NCBI RefSeq assembly: GCF_001440395.1 | Contig: NZ_LLXZ01000220.1 | Span: 1-64,000, forward strand | Reading direction: 5' to 3' | Length of the DNA: 64,000 bases | Source of the DNA: Bradyrhizobium jicamae | GTDB lineage: Bacteria; Pseudomonadota; Alphaproteobacteria; Rhizobiales; Xanthobacteraceae | In this document: one piece after another, positions 33,902-43,607 of the stretch | Position numbering within the stretch: position 1 is the first letter of the stretch | Layout of the letters: every line of letters begins with the position of its first letter | Program-made: the position numbers and the translations under genes | The notes under the pieces: generated by a model | Seen by the model: only the letters and a program-made list of their open reading frames with translations | Database searches by the model: none | Told to the model about the DNA's origin: nothing

Positions 33902-34185
33902 CTGAACACCCCATCTCGATTGTGCGGTGTAGACGCAATATTCGCGTATCAGTGCAGCACCAGCACCATAGCACGTTGTTTGGGCGTGCCGGATGTCACC
34001 CGCTTCATGTGCCTCGCAGGTAATCTGGGCCGGTTTGATAACGGTGGGTCAGATGCCGTGACGTATTTCGGCAGACGTACGCTGGCGACGTGAGACCAGC
34101 CGCCAAGCCAAAATCAAGATTATCTTCAGATTATCTGAATACGGGCTCCAAGCGCGGCGTGGCGATTCAGGCCATATTCGCCGGC

Positions 34186-35151
34186 ATGAAACGACGAGAA
34201 TTCATTGCGCTCGCGGGTGCTGCGATGGCCTGGCCGGCCACCGCATTCGCGCAGGATTCGGCAAAAGCCTATCGTATTTTCTGGGTTTCCATCCAATCCC
34301 AGCCCGATCCGTTTCTGGACGGCTTCAGGGAGGGATTGCGGGCGCGCGGTTACATCGAGGGCAAGAACCTCGCCCTCGAACTTCACTTCGGCAATCCCCA
34401 TGCGCTGCGCGAGGTGGTGGCCGAACTGAGGCGCGGCAATATCGATCTTGCCGTATCGAGCGGTCCTGCGACGCGGGCGCTGACGGAGGTCAAGGACATC
34501 CCCGTCCTGTTTGCTCTCAGCGGCGACCCGGTGGCGTTGGGCGTCGTCGAGAGTCTCGGTCAACCCGGCGGCAATTTCACCGGCTCGACGTTCCTGTCGC
34601 TTGAACTGGCGGGGAAGCGGGTTGAGTTGCTCAAGGAGGTGGTGCCGAGCCTGCGCAGGCTGGCCGTGTTTTCGAACAGCAACCATCCGGGAGAACAATC
34701 GGAGTGGCGCGCGACCAGGGAGGCCGCGACCAAGCTCGGCATTGAACCGGTCTATGTTCCCTTCGCCGGCCCGAACGAGCTGGACGCCGGACTTGTCGCG
34801 GTGGGGGAGGCCCATGCGGACGCCTTGCTGGTGTTCCCGGACGTTCTCACGATGGTGCATCGGAACAAGATCGCCCAATTTGCGACCGCGCACCGGTTAC
34901 CGTCGATGTTCGGCTGGAGCGAATATTGCGAGGCTGGCGGATTAATGAGCTACGGGGCCAATCAGCGCGCGACGTATTTCTGGCTCGCGACCTACGCCGA
35001 CCGGATCTTGCGCGGTGAGAAGCCAGCCAATCTTCCTGTCATGCAACCCACGAAGTTCGAACTGGTCGTCAATATCAGGACAGCCGAACAACTCGGCATC
35101 GACCTCGACAAATCGTCCATCCTGTTTCGCGCCAACAGGGTGATCGAATGA
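34186..35151 (+). CDS. ABC-type substrate-binding protein (PF04392-like), Tat-exported
   Basis: The 321-residue protein begins MKRREFIALAGAAMAWPATAFA, a short twin-arginine-type signal. A two-lobed periplasmic binding domain of the ABC_sub_bind family follows (DGFREGLRARGYIEGKNL, FALSGDPVALGVVESL, TKFELVVNIRTAEQLGI at the end). Members usually serve Trp/Tyr-type or unknown importers. No permease or ATPase is adjacent. A membrane cyclase gene starts 22 bases downstream, so this protein may present a ligand to that sensor. The start is placed at 34186 for the signal peptide; its ribosome site is weak. Confidence 0.85.
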   Translation: MKRREFIALAGAAMAWPATAFAQDSAKAYRIFWVSIQSQPDPFLDGFREGLRARGYIEGKNLALELHFGNPHALREVVAELRRGNIDLAVSSGPATRALTEVKDIPVLFALSGDPVALGVVESLGQPGGNFTGSTFLSLELAGKRVELLKEVVPSLRRLAVFSNSNHPGEQSEWRATREAATKLGIEPVYVPFAGPNELDAGLVAVGEAHADALLVFPDVLTMVHRNKIAQFATAHRLPSMFGWSEYCEAGGLMSYGANQRATYFWLATYADRILRGEKPANLPVMQPTKFELVVNIRTAEQLGIDLDKSSILFRANRVIE

Positions 35152-35173
35152 ATTAGGCGTATCTCATATTGGT

Positions 35174-36958
35174 TTGAAACCCTTTTGTTTGGATATTCTT
35201 TCGGTGATCCGTCCGCGCCGCTCCCTGTTCGTCAAGTATTTCACTACGCTGTTTGTCGCAGTGGTGGTGCCGCTGCTGCTTGGCTCGGCAACCGAAGCCT
35301 GGTTTGCCTTTCGCGACAACCGGTACGATCTGGATGAACTTCTCCGGGTCGAAGCCCGTTCGGCAGCCGATCGGATACAGGCATTCACGGACGGCATCCG
35401 CGATCAGCTCGGCTGGGTCGTGCAGTTTCCTTGGACCCAGGGCGAGGACGACCGGCGCAGGATCGACGGACTGCGCCTGTTGCAGCAGGTACCGGCGATC
35501 GTTTCGCTCTCGATGGTCGATCCGACCGGCACCGAACGCGTTTTCGTATCCCGCGTCAGCATGAACAGGACCGGCGCCGGCGCTGATATGTCGGAGGATC
35601 CTGCGGTCATCGGCGCGCGCGCCAACCGGGTCTGGTATGGCCCGGTGCATTACCGGCGCGATTCCGAGCCTTACATGCGGATCGCGGTGGCGGGAAACCG
35701 TGCGGCCGCCGGGATCGTCGTTGCCGACATCAACCTGAAACTGATCTGGGACATCATCGCGTCAATCAAGATCGGCGACACCGGCCACGCCCTTGTCGTC
35801 GACGATTCCGGACGGCTGATCGCCCACCCCGACATCAGCCTGGTGCTGCGCAGCGGTGTCGGAGCAGGCGACTTCAACCGGCTGAAGTCCGAAGTCAGCG
35901 CTGCGGATGGAGCGGCGGTCACCACGACCGGTGAGGACGGCAAGCCCGTCGTTGCGCTTTCGGTACCTGCTCCCAATGTGGGCTGGACGGTGATCGCCCA
36001 GCAGCCGGCTTTGGAGGCGTTCGAATCCATCCGCGCCGCGCTGTGGCGTTCCCTGATACTCATCGGCCTCGGCATAGTTTTCGCGCTGGTCCTGGCCTAT
36101 TGGCGGGCATGCCGCATGTGGGGACCAATCCGGCAACTGGAAGCCGGCGTCGAACGGATCGGGATGGGGCAACTCGACCATCGCATCACGATCCAGAGCC
36201 GCGACGAGCTGGAGCAACTGGCTGTCAGGTTCAACCAGATGGCGGAGGAACTCGCGGTCTCGCAGCACAAGTCCGAGCGCATCAATCGCCTGAAGCAGTT
36301 CCTGGCGCCGCAGGTGGCCGAACTGGTCGAACACTCCGATCAGCGGCTGCTCGACGGACATCGCCGGGAGGTGGTCGCGATCTTCGGCGATCTGCGCGGC
36401 TTCACTGCGTTTTCCGCGCGCGCCGAGCCCGATGTCATCATCGCGGTGCTGCGGGAGTATTATGAAGCGATTGGCGCCGTGACGGAGCGCCACTCGGCGA
36501 CCTTGATCCGCTTCGCCGGTGACGGTGTGATGGTTCTCGTCAACGCGCCGGTCGCCTGCGACGACCCTGCGGAGCGCGGTGTGCGGCTTGCGATCGACAT
36601 GCAGGCCGCCGTGCAATCGCTCGCCGATTCCTGGAACGCCCGCGGCTGGGCCATTGGTTTCGGCGTCGGTATCGCGATGGGACCTGCGACCGTTGGAACG
36701 CTCGGCTGGCACGGACGCCTCGACTACACGGCGATCGGAAGCGTGGTCAATCTGGCGTCGCGGCTTTGCGGTCTGGCCGAGGACACGCAGATCCTGGTGG
36801 ACCCGGTCGTTACCGGTCATGTCAAGGGCAGCATCGGGCTTGCATCCATCGGCGAGAGGACCATCAAGGGCTACGATCATGCTCTCGAGGTTTTCGCCGT
36901 GGCCCGCACCGGCGCGCCGGTGCGTCGCACATCGCCTGAGTTGGATCTCGTCAGCTAA
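35174..36958 (+). CDS. Membrane-bound class III adenylate/guanylate cyclase with Cache-type sensor
   Basis: Of about 594 residues: a transmembrane helix near 21-40, a periplasmic Cache-like domain (about 45-285, with GDTGHALVVDDSGRLIAHPD typical of dCache), a second helix (about 292-312), a HAMP linker, and a class III cyclase domain from about 395. Metal-binding D406 (FGDLRGF) and D450 (AGDGVM) are present, as is NLASRL with the transition-state N and R. It should make cAMP or cGMP when the sensor is engaged. TTG 35174 or GTG 35204 may be the start. The upstream gene is a binding protein in the same operon. Confidence 0.88.
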   Translation: MKPFCLDILSVIRPRRSLFVKYFTTLFVAVVVPLLLGSATEAWFAFRDNRYDLDELLRVEARSAADRIQAFTDGIRDQLGWVVQFPWTQGEDDRRRIDGLRLLQQVPAIVSLSMVDPTGTERVFVSRVSMNRTGAGADMSEDPAVIGARANRVWYGPVHYRRDSEPYMRIAVAGNRAAAGIVVADINLKLIWDIIASIKIGDTGHALVVDDSGRLIAHPDISLVLRSGVGAGDFNRLKSEVSAADGAAVTTTGEDGKPVVALSVPAPNVGWTVIAQQPALEAFESIRAALWRSLILIGLGIVFALVLAYWRACRMWGPIRQLEAGVERIGMGQLDHRITIQSRDELEQLAVRFNQMAEELAVSQHKSERINRLKQFLAPQVAELVEHSDQRLLDGHRREVVAIFGDLRGFTAFSARAEPDVIIAVLREYYEAIGAVTERHSATLIRFAGDGVMVLVNAPVACDDPAERGVRLAIDMQAAVQSLADSWNARGWAIGFGVGIAMGPATVGTLGWHGRLDYTAIGSVVNLASRLCGLAEDTQILVDPVVTGHVKGSIGLASIGERTIKGYDHALEVFAVARTGAPVRRTSPELDLVS

Positions 36959-36980
36959 CGGCTTCAACGCCCGTCGGCAT

Positions 36981-37051
36981 GGCGATGGGTATCGCGGAGC
37001 CTGTCATCGGGCGCGCGCGTTCGCGCGACCTGTTGGCTCCACCCATCCTAC
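36981..37051 (+). repeat. Dispersed repeat, family B, copy 1 (half-length)
   Basis: GCGATGGGTATCGCGGAGCC and the following GCGCGTTCGCGCGACC-like and GTTGGCTCCACCCATCCTAC blocks recur at 52360-52429 with few differences. It lies in the 270-base gap before a LysR gene. Only the right half of the longer copy at 52311 is present. Confidence 0.8.
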
Positions 37052-37230
37052 CGGGCTGGCATACGCGATAACGGCGAAAAATCGTCCAATTTGACAATCC
37101 AATCGATCCCGCAAGATGCTCATCCGACGCCGCTTTTGAAGTATTGGCGGCTGCCCGCCCGTGCTATCTGTGGCGAGCCGGGCGGGGGCCTTGCCACCGG
37201 ATCGACCGCTAACTTCCTGGGAATGACGCC

Positions 37231-38139
37231 TTGATCGACAAGCTTGAACTTCTGCTCGCGCTCGCCAAGGAGCGGCATTTCGGACGGGCTGCGGAAGCCT
37301 GTGGCGTCACCCAGCCGACCATGTCGACCAGCCTGAAGCAGCTCGAGGAGATCCTCGGCGTCATGCTGGTGCAGCGCGGCTCGCGCTTCCAGGGCTTTAC
37401 GCCGGAGGGCGAGCGCACGCTCGATTGGGCGCGGCGCATTGTCGGCGATGCCCGGGCGATGCGGCAGGAGATCAACAGCCTCAAGGACAAGCTCTCCGGC
37501 GAGATCCGGATCGCCGCGATCCCGACCGTGCTCGGCATGGTGGCGTCGCTGACGACGCCGTTCCGCGCGCGCTATCCCGACGTGCGCTTTCGCATCCATT
37601 CCTGCACCTCGGCCGACGTGCTCGGGCTTTTGGAAAACCTCGAGGTCGATGCCGGGCTGACCTATATCGAGAACGAGCCGATCGGCAAGGTTCGCACCTT
37701 TCCGCTCTACAACGAGAGCTATCGGCTGCTGACGTCACCGGACGCCATGTTCGGTGATCGCAAGCAGGTGACCTGGAAGGAAGTCGGGCAGGTGCCGCTG
37801 TGCCTCTTGACGCCGGACATGCAGAACCGGCGCATCATCGATCGCGCGCTGGCGTCGGTCGGGGTTGAGGCCACGCCGACGCTGACGTCGAACTCGCTTG
37901 TCGTCCTCTATACGCATGTCAAGACGGGCCGTTGGGCCAGCGTGATGCCGGCAAAACTCGCGGAGACGCTGGGATTGGCGGACACCATCCGCAGCATTCC
38001 GATCGTCGATCCCGTTGTCGACTACAGCGTCGGATTGGTAATCCCGCAGCGCGACCCGATGACGCCGCTGATTGCCGCATTGGTGCAGGTCGCGCGCGAG
38101 GTCGCGCCGACGCTGGAAACAGATCACGCCAGCGCCTAA
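37231..38139 (+). CDS. LysR family regulator (FdsR-like)
   Basis: The 302-residue protein starts MIDKLELLLALAKERHFGRAA and continues CGVTQPTMSTSLKQLEEILGVMLVQRGSRFQGFTPEGE, the pattern of a LysR subgroup I recall next to fds operons (FdsR-like). The effector domain follows (GEIRIAAIPTVLGMVASLT). Start is TTG 37231, with GGGAA upstream. Here fdsG is 7.5 kb away, so any link is inferred. It ends tail-to-tail with the next LysR gene, overlapping by four bases. Confidence 0.88.
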   Translation: MIDKLELLLALAKERHFGRAAEACGVTQPTMSTSLKQLEEILGVMLVQRGSRFQGFTPEGERTLDWARRIVGDARAMRQEINSLKDKLSGEIRIAAIPTVLGMVASLTTPFRARYPDVRFRIHSCTSADVLGLLENLEVDAGLTYIENEPIGKVRTFPLYNESYRLLTSPDAMFGDRKQVTWKEVGQVPLCLLTPDMQNRRIIDRALASVGVEATPTLTSNSLVVLYTHVKTGRWASVMPAKLAETLGLADTIRSIPIVDPVVDYSVGLVIPQRDPMTPLIAALVQVAREVAPTLETDHASA

Positions 38140-39083
38140 TAGCTCGTCGGCATCAGCTGCAAACGCGGGTAGAGTCGGTCGATGGCGGCCATGTCGGTGT
38201 GCATCTGCTCGATGATCCAGTCCCTGATCTCGCTGACGACCGGTCGGATCGATCGGTCATGCGGGTGCACCAGTTCGCAAAGCCGCCGTGTCGTGGTGAG
38301 CGTTTCCGAGGCCGGCACCAGCGCGCCGGTGAGCAGCCAGTGCGCCGCGACGGTAAGCCAGCCGAGCGCAATGCCCTGGCCGAGCAACGCCGCCTGCACC
38401 ACGACAGCATAGTCGGAAAAACTCAGCGACTTGGCGGGCCCCGATCGTCTGGTGAGAAAGGTCGGATATTCCGCAGCCCAATCGCCCGGCGTATCGGCGA
38501 GGCGGATGATGGTGTTGGCCTCGATCGGCCCGTCAGCGCTATCAGCGTCGCGATAGGCGGGACTGCAGATCGGCAGCATGACTTCCTTCATGACCAGCGC
38601 ACCGTTCCGCTCGGGATCGTATCGGTCGCGAAACCGCATGCCGAGATCGACATTGTCGACCGGCCCGCGCAGCGGACCGGAGATAAGCTGGAAGCGGAGA
38701 TCGACGGTGGGAAACTGGCGCTGCAGCTTGTCGATGCGGGGCATCAGCCAATGGGTGGTGAACGCCGAGGAGACCGAGAGCGTGACGGTTTCGGTGCCCT
38801 TGCGGCGGCGGTCGATCTCGATCAGGCCGCCTTCGATGCTGCGGAATCCATCCGATACGTGGCGATAGAGGATCTCGCCTTCTTCCGTCAGGGTTGCGCG
38901 GCCATTGGTGCGATCGAACAGACGAACGCCGAGATAGTCCTCGAACTGTCCGAGCATCCGGCTTACCGCGGGCTGGGTGACGTTCAGTTCGGCCGCCGCT
39001 GCCGTGAAGCTGCCGTTGCGCGCGGCGGCGTCGAAGACGAACAGCGCGTGGCTAGAGGGCAGCTTCCGCCGAAGGTCAGGCAT
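38136..39083 (-). CDS. LysR family regulator (GcvA-like)
   Basis: The 315-residue protein has the LysR winged helix (FDAAARNGSFTAAAAELNVTQPAVSRML) and the effector domain with FTTHWLMPRIDKLQRQFP, as in GcvA-type members. It faces away from a Pot-type ABC operon starting at 39246, with a 160-base gap. That makes it the likely regulator of that polyamine/amine uptake and oxidation cluster. The inducer is not evident. Confidence 0.92.
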   Translation of the reverse strand: MPDLRRKLPSSHALFVFDAAARNGSFTAAAAELNVTQPAVSRMLGQFEDYLGVRLFDRTNGRATLTEEGEILYRHVSDGFRSIEGGLIEIDRRRKGTETVTLSVSSAFTTHWLMPRIDKLQRQFPTVDLRFQLISGPLRGPVDNVDLGMRFRDRYDPERNGALVMKEVMLPICSPAYRDADSADGPIEANTIIRLADTPGDWAAEYPTFLTRRSGPAKSLSFSDYAVVVQAALLGQGIALGWLTVAAHWLLTGALVPASETLTTTRRLCELVHPHDRSIRPVVSEIRDWIIEQMHTDMAAIDRLYPRLQLMPTSY

Positions 39084-39245
39084 AACCTGATGTTATGCCG
39101 CCGGTGAGAATTTGGCAATTGCCCCTGCCGGCCAACTCTGGTTGGCTTGCGCGATAGCCTGCCAGGACGGGCGGGATTGAAAATCCGGCGCAGCAGGGAC
39201 AGCCTCGGGGGCTGGCCTGAAGTGGCCGATCTATAAGACGAGATC

Positions 39246-40430
39246 ATGCCGGTTTCAACCGTCGCTTGCGCCATCGCAGGCGACGTGGATGGCGCGCATC
39301 GGTGCACGCCCTCGGCAACGCAACGGGGTCGATCATTGGGCCAGGGCGGAGAGAGCGTCGATATCAAGGCTGCGAGCAAGAGCTATGGCGCGGTCCTGGC
39401 GCTGGATGACGTCACCCTGAACGTTGCGCCGCGCGAGTTCGTCTCCCTGCTCGGGCCGTCCGGGTCCGGCAAGACCACGCTGCTCGGCATTCTCGGCGGT
39501 TTCGTTCAGCCTTCGTCCGGCTCGATCCATTTTGGCGGCCGCGACGTGACGTTCCTGCCGCCGCACAAGCGCGACATCGGCGTGGTGTTCCAGAACTACG
39601 CGCTGTTCCCGCACATGAGCGTTGGTGAGAACGTCGCCTTTCCGCTGCGGGCCCGACGGATTCCAAAGGCGGATTGGGCTGCGAGAGTGCGCGCCGCGCT
39701 GGCGATGGTCGGGCTGTCGGGTTACGAGGCGCGCGGCATCGCCCAGCTCTCCGGCGGCCAGCGCCAGCGCGTGGCGCTGGCGCGCGCCATGATCTTCGAG
39801 CCGCGCCTGATCCTGATGGACGAGCCGCTGTCGGCGCTCGACAAGCAGTTGCGGGAAGCGATGCAGATCGAATTGCGCGAACTGCACAAGCGGATTGGCG
39901 CCACCATCATCTATGTCACCCACGACCAGCGCGAGGCGCTGACAATGAGTGACCGCGTCGCGATCCTCAAGGACGGACGGCTGGTCCAGATCGATCGCCC
40001 CGAGCGGCTGCACGATTATCCGGCGGACTCTTTCGTGGCGAGTTTCATCGGCGAGGCGAGTCTGCTGCCGGTCCGGCGCATCGACGCTTCTAGCGTGGCG
40101 CTCGGATCGGCTGTCCTGAAAAGCGCGCGCGCGCTTCCCGGCGGCGAGGAGCTGATGCTCGCGGTGCACAGCGAGAAGCTCTTGATCGCGAACGGCGTGG
40201 CGGATGCCGCGCTCAATCGCCTGACAGGCAGGGTCACCGACATCGTCTATCAGGGTGAGAGCCTTCGCGTGTTCCTGCAACTGCCCGACGGCATCCGTCT
40301 GAGCCTGCGCCAGCCCAGCCATTACCAGGCCTCGCGCCTGTTACCTCCGATAGGCGGCGAACTCACCGTTACGCTCCATCCCGAAGACACCATTGTCGTA
40401 CCCAAGGCGCAGGAGAAAGCGCGGGAATGA
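39246..40430 (+). CDS. Pot-type ABC transporter ATPase (PotA-like)
   Basis: The 394-residue protein has Walker A GPSGSGKTT, Q-loop VVFQNYALFPHMSV, signature LSGGQRQRVALARA, Walker B LILMDEPLSALD and switch-region VTHDQREA. A C-terminal TOBE domain follows (LTGRVTDIVYQGESLRVFLQ). It energises import through the two permeases encoded downstream. The start is uncertain: ATG 39246 has a weak ribosome site and gives about 35 residues before the usual domain start. The operon continues with a HAD enzyme, an oxidoreductase, the binding protein and the permeases. Confidence 0.92.
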   Translation: MPVSTVACAIAGDVDGAHRCTPSATQRGRSLGQGGESVDIKAASKSYGAVLALDDVTLNVAPREFVSLLGPSGSGKTTLLGILGGFVQPSSGSIHFGGRDVTFLPPHKRDIGVVFQNYALFPHMSVGENVAFPLRARRIPKADWAARVRAALAMVGLSGYEARGIAQLSGGQRQRVALARAMIFEPRLILMDEPLSALDKQLREAMQIELRELHKRIGATIIYVTHDQREALTMSDRVAILKDGRLVQIDRPERLHDYPADSFVASFIGEASLLPVRRIDASSVALGSAVLKSARALPGGEELMLAVHSEKLLIANGVADAALNRLTGRVTDIVYQGESLRVFLQLPDGIRLSLRQPSHYQASRLLPPIGGELTVTLHPEDTIVVPKAQEKARE

Positions 40431-40479
40431 GTGCCGACATTCAAATGCAAGTGCAACCACAGACCAACCAGAACAAGAG

Positions 40480-41184
40480 ATGAAAATGTCCTACGATAGC
40501 TTCAAGGTTCTCACTTTCGATGTCGTCGGCACCTTGATCGATTTCGAGGCCGGCGTGCTCGATGCCGTGCGCCGGATCTCCGGTCGAAAAGCGGCCGAGC
40601 TCAGCGACGATCAGATCTTCGTGTCCTACAAGCGCGGCCGTGATGCGCATCCGGAGCGGTCGAGCGAAGTGATGTTCCATGTCTACCGGCACCTCGCCAG
40701 GGAATTGGGACTAGCGGCCGACGATGCCGCCTGCGACGCCTTCCAGCTCGCCGTGCTGCGCTGGCAGCCGTTTTCGGATTCGGTCGAAGCGCTGAAGCGC
40801 CTGCGTACCAGGTTCCGGTTGGTCGCCATGACCAATGCGGATCGCGTCGCGCTGTCGTGCTATTCCCACGCGCTCGATAATCCTTTCCACGACACCGTCT
40901 GCGCCGATGACACCGGGGTTGCCAAACCCGATCCGGAGTTCTTCGCCTACAACAAGGGGCGGCAGTCCGCGTTCGGCTACAAGCAGTCCGAAATCCTGCA
41001 TGTGGCGCAGAGCCAGCATCACGACATCGGTATCGCCCGCAAGCTTGGCTACAAGGTCTGCTGGATCGAGCGTCGCCAGGGCATGAAAGGTTTTGGCGGT
41101 ACGCCCGAGGTGCCGGAGCTCACAAAGCCCGATTTCCATTTCGCCACAATGAAGGCGTTCGCCGACGCGGCGCTTGGAAACTGA
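40480..41184 (+). CDS. Haloacid-dehalogenase-like hydrolase (type II)
   Basis: The 234-residue protein has motif I FDVVGTLID with nucleophile D14. The second aspartate of phosphatases is replaced by valine, as in 2-haloacid dehalogenases. Motif II is MTNADR, K is in AKPDPEFF, and there is a helical cap. Dehalogenase or another non-phosphatase HAD chemistry is more likely than phosphatase. The start at ATG 40480 (MKMSYDS) is preceded by AAGAG. It sits inside the Pot-type operon, just before the oxidoreductase, so it probably acts on a product of the imported compound. Confidence 0.82.
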   Translation: MKMSYDSFKVLTFDVVGTLIDFEAGVLDAVRRISGRKAAELSDDQIFVSYKRGRDAHPERSSEVMFHVYRHLARELGLAADDAACDAFQLAVLRWQPFSDSVEALKRLRTRFRLVAMTNADRVALSCYSHALDNPFHDTVCADDTGVAKPDPEFFAYNKGRQSAFGYKQSEILHVAQSQHHDIGIARKLGYKVCWIERRQGMKGFGGTPEVPELTKPDFHFATMKAFADAALGN

Positions 41185-41204
41185 ATAAGGGCAGGGCGGC
41201 GGAG

Positions 41205-42512
41205 ATGGCAGAGGTCTGGACCCCAATGGCACCGGCCGCCTCGCTCTGGGCGGCAACGGCGGAGCCGTTGCCTGCCTTTCCGAAGCTTGCCGGCGAGGTG
41301 AAGGCCGATGTCGTCATCATCGGCGCGGGTTACACCGGGCTGTCTGCGGCGCATCACGTCGCGAAGAGCGGTTTTGCTCCGATTGTGCTCGAAGCCAATC
41401 ATCCCGGCTGGGGCGCGAGCGGCCGCAATGGCGGCGTCATCACCGCCAAATTTCGTCTCTCGTTCCGCGACGTCGATACTGTTCATGGCCGTGCCATGGC
41501 CCGACGCATGTACGAGATCGCGCACGAGTCCGTCGAGATGGTCGATGAGCTGGTGTCTGAATTCGGCATCACCAGTGCCCGGCTGATGCGCAACGGGCAA
41601 GTCAAGGCCGCGCATAATCAGGCAACGCTCAGGTCCGCGATCGACGAAGCCGAATGGATGAAGCGACAGATGGGCGATACCGAGGTTCGTATCCTCGATG
41701 CCCACCAGGTGCGCGAAGAGACGGGATCGCGGGGGTTTGTCGGCGGGGTGCTCAATCCAGGGTCCGGCGGCATTCATCCGCTGAATTACCTGCGCGGGCT
41801 CGCCAAAGGTGTTGCGCAGCGCGGCGTGCCGATATTCCAGGAGAGCCCTGTGCTGGCGCTCCGTCGCGATGGCGATGGTGTCGTCGCTGAGACGCCCGGC
41901 GGCAGCGTGCGCGCGCGTCAGGCGATCATCGCCACCAACTCCTATTCCGACCTGACATCGGCAACGGTGCGGCTGCAGCGCACATTGGTGCCGTTTCGCA
42001 GCGCTCTTATCGCTACCGAAAAGCTGTCACCGAATCTCGCCGGCAGCCTGATGCCGACTGGGCGAACTTACACAGAGACCAAGCGGATGATGCGTTGGTT
42101 CCGCAAGGTCGACGACCGTGTCGTCTTCGGTGGTCGCGGCGCCTTCGGCAAGCAGGATTCGGAAAGCGCGTTTGAGGCGCTACGCCGCGCCATGACGGGT
42201 ATCTTCCCAGAGCTTGCGGATGTTCCGTTGGAGTTTCGCTGGTCCGGCCTTGTCGGCATGACGCTCGATTCCGTACCGCATGTCGGCCGCATTGATGACC
42301 GTACCCTCTATTCAGTCGGCTACAATGGCGCCGGCGTCGCAATGTCGAGCCTGATGGGCCGCTATCTCGCGTCGCTTGTGCGCGGGGAGGCAGTCGACCT
42401 TGGCTTGCTCGACGCGCGCCGCATCAGGACCATTCCATTCTATTCGCTGCGTGAACCGGCCGTCCGCGTGGTGGCCGGCTGGTACCAGTTTTTGGATGCG
42501 GTCGGGCGTTAG
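41205..42512 (+). CDS. FAD-dependent amine/amino-acid oxidoreductase (DadA/PuuB type)
   Basis: The 435-residue flavoprotein has an N-terminal dinucleotide-binding motif (VVIIGAGYTGLSAAHHVAKSG) and GWGASGRNGGVITAKFRLS. The C-terminal FRWSGLVGMTLDSVPHVGRI, YSVGYNGAGVAMSSLMG belongs to DAO-type oxidases such as gamma-glutamylputrescine oxidase. With a Pot-type importer around it, oxidation of an imported polyamine or amino acid is the likely task. The substrate cannot be read from sequence. The gene begins 20 bases after the HAD enzyme. Confidence 0.88.
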   Translation: MAEVWTPMAPAASLWAATAEPLPAFPKLAGEVKADVVIIGAGYTGLSAAHHVAKSGFAPIVLEANHPGWGASGRNGGVITAKFRLSFRDVDTVHGRAMARRMYEIAHESVEMVDELVSEFGITSARLMRNGQVKAAHNQATLRSAIDEAEWMKRQMGDTEVRILDAHQVREETGSRGFVGGVLNPGSGGIHPLNYLRGLAKGVAQRGVPIFQESPVLALRRDGDGVVAETPGGSVRARQAIIATNSYSDLTSATVRLQRTLVPFRSALIATEKLSPNLAGSLMPTGRTYTETKRMMRWFRKVDDRVVFGGRGAFGKQDSESAFEALRRAMTGIFPELADVPLEFRWSGLVGMTLDSVPHVGRIDDRTLYSVGYNGAGVAMSSLMGRYLASLVRGEAVDLGLLDARRIRTIPFYSLREPAVRVVAGWYQFLDAVGR

Positions 42513-42543
42513 CTACGCCCGATCATAACAAGAGGGGTTGAAC

Positions 42544-43599
42544 ATGATGATTGCATCTCTGTGTCGACGTGCACTGCTTGGAGTCTCCCTTGGCGCCCTG
42601 GCTACTTTATCGAGTCTGCCGGCCAGCGCGGACCAGATCACCTTCGTCTCACAAGGCGGCGCCTACCAGAAGGCGCAGACCGTCGCGATCCTCGATCCCT
42701 CGGCCAAGAAGCTTGGCATCACCATCAACCAGGACAGCATTCCCGACGCCTGGCCGGCAATCAAATCGCAGGTGGCGAGCGGCAAGCCGACCTGGGACGT
42801 CGTCGACGTGCCGACCGGCAACTGTCTGCGCGGCGGCGAGCAGGGCCTCGTCGAGAAGCTGGATTTCGCCAAATTGCCGAACGCGGCGGCGATGCCGGAG
42901 GCCTATCGCTCTGCCTATTCGGTGACCTACGAATTCTATTCGAGCGTGCTCGCCTTTAGCCGGAAAAAATTTCCGGATGCCGCGCCGTCGAGCTGGGCCG
43001 ATTTCTGGGATGTGAAGAAATTCCCTGGCCGCCGCGCTCTGCGCAACCACCCGTTCGCGACGCTGGAGGCGGCCCTGATGGCCGACGGCGTGGCGCCCGA
43101 CAAGCTGTATCCGCTCGACGTCGACCGCGCGTTCAAAAAGCTCGAGGAGATCAAGCCCAGCATCACGGTGTGGTGGACCTCGGGTGCGCAGTCGGCGCAG
43201 CTCCTCAACGACGGCGAGGTCGACATGGTGATGGCCTGGAACGGCCGCGTCAGCGCGCTGATGGGCGAGGGCGCCAAGGTCGCCTTCACCTACAACCAGG
43301 GTATCCTGCAGAGCACGTCGCTCTGCATCCTGAAGGGGGCGCCCAATCTCGCCACCGCGGTGCGTTTCGTGAACGAAGCTGTCGATCCCGTCCACCAGGC
43401 CAACCTGCCGCTGCATATCGACTATGGCCCGGCCAATCCCAAGGCGTTCGACACCGGCGTGATCAAGCCGGAACGCGTCGCGCAACTGCCGAGCGCGCCC
43501 GACAACGCATCGAAGCAAGCTCTGATGTCGTATGCCTGGTGGTCGTCGCCCGCGGGCGAGGCGGCAGAAAAGCGCTGGGTCTCGTTCATGCAGAAATAG
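42544..43599 (+). CDS. Pot-type periplasmic substrate-binding protein
   Basis: The 351-residue precursor has a signal peptide (about residues 1-30, ending ASA) and a PotD/F-like binding fold (ITFVSQGGAYQKAQTVAILD, WDVVDVPTG, TVWWTSGAQSAQLLNDGEVDMVMAWNGRV). It delivers substrate to the two permeases directly downstream. ATG 42544 is preferred to TTG 42538 because GAGGGG is then 5-10 bases upstream. The substrate is probably a polyamine or related amine. Confidence 0.93.
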   Translation: MMIASLCRRALLGVSLGALATLSSLPASADQITFVSQGGAYQKAQTVAILDPSAKKLGITINQDSIPDAWPAIKSQVASGKPTWDVVDVPTGNCLRGGEQGLVEKLDFAKLPNAAAMPEAYRSAYSVTYEFYSSVLAFSRKKFPDAAPSSWADFWDVKKFPGRRALRNHPFATLEAALMADGVAPDKLYPLDVDRAFKKLEEIKPSITVWWTSGAQSAQLLNDGEVDMVMAWNGRVSALMGEGAKVAFTYNQGILQSTSLCILKGAPNLATAVRFVNEAVDPVHQANLPLHIDYGPANPKAFDTGVIKPERVAQLPSAPDNASKQALMSYAWWSSPAGEAAEKRWVSFMQK

Positions 43600-43607
43600 C
43601 GGGGACT

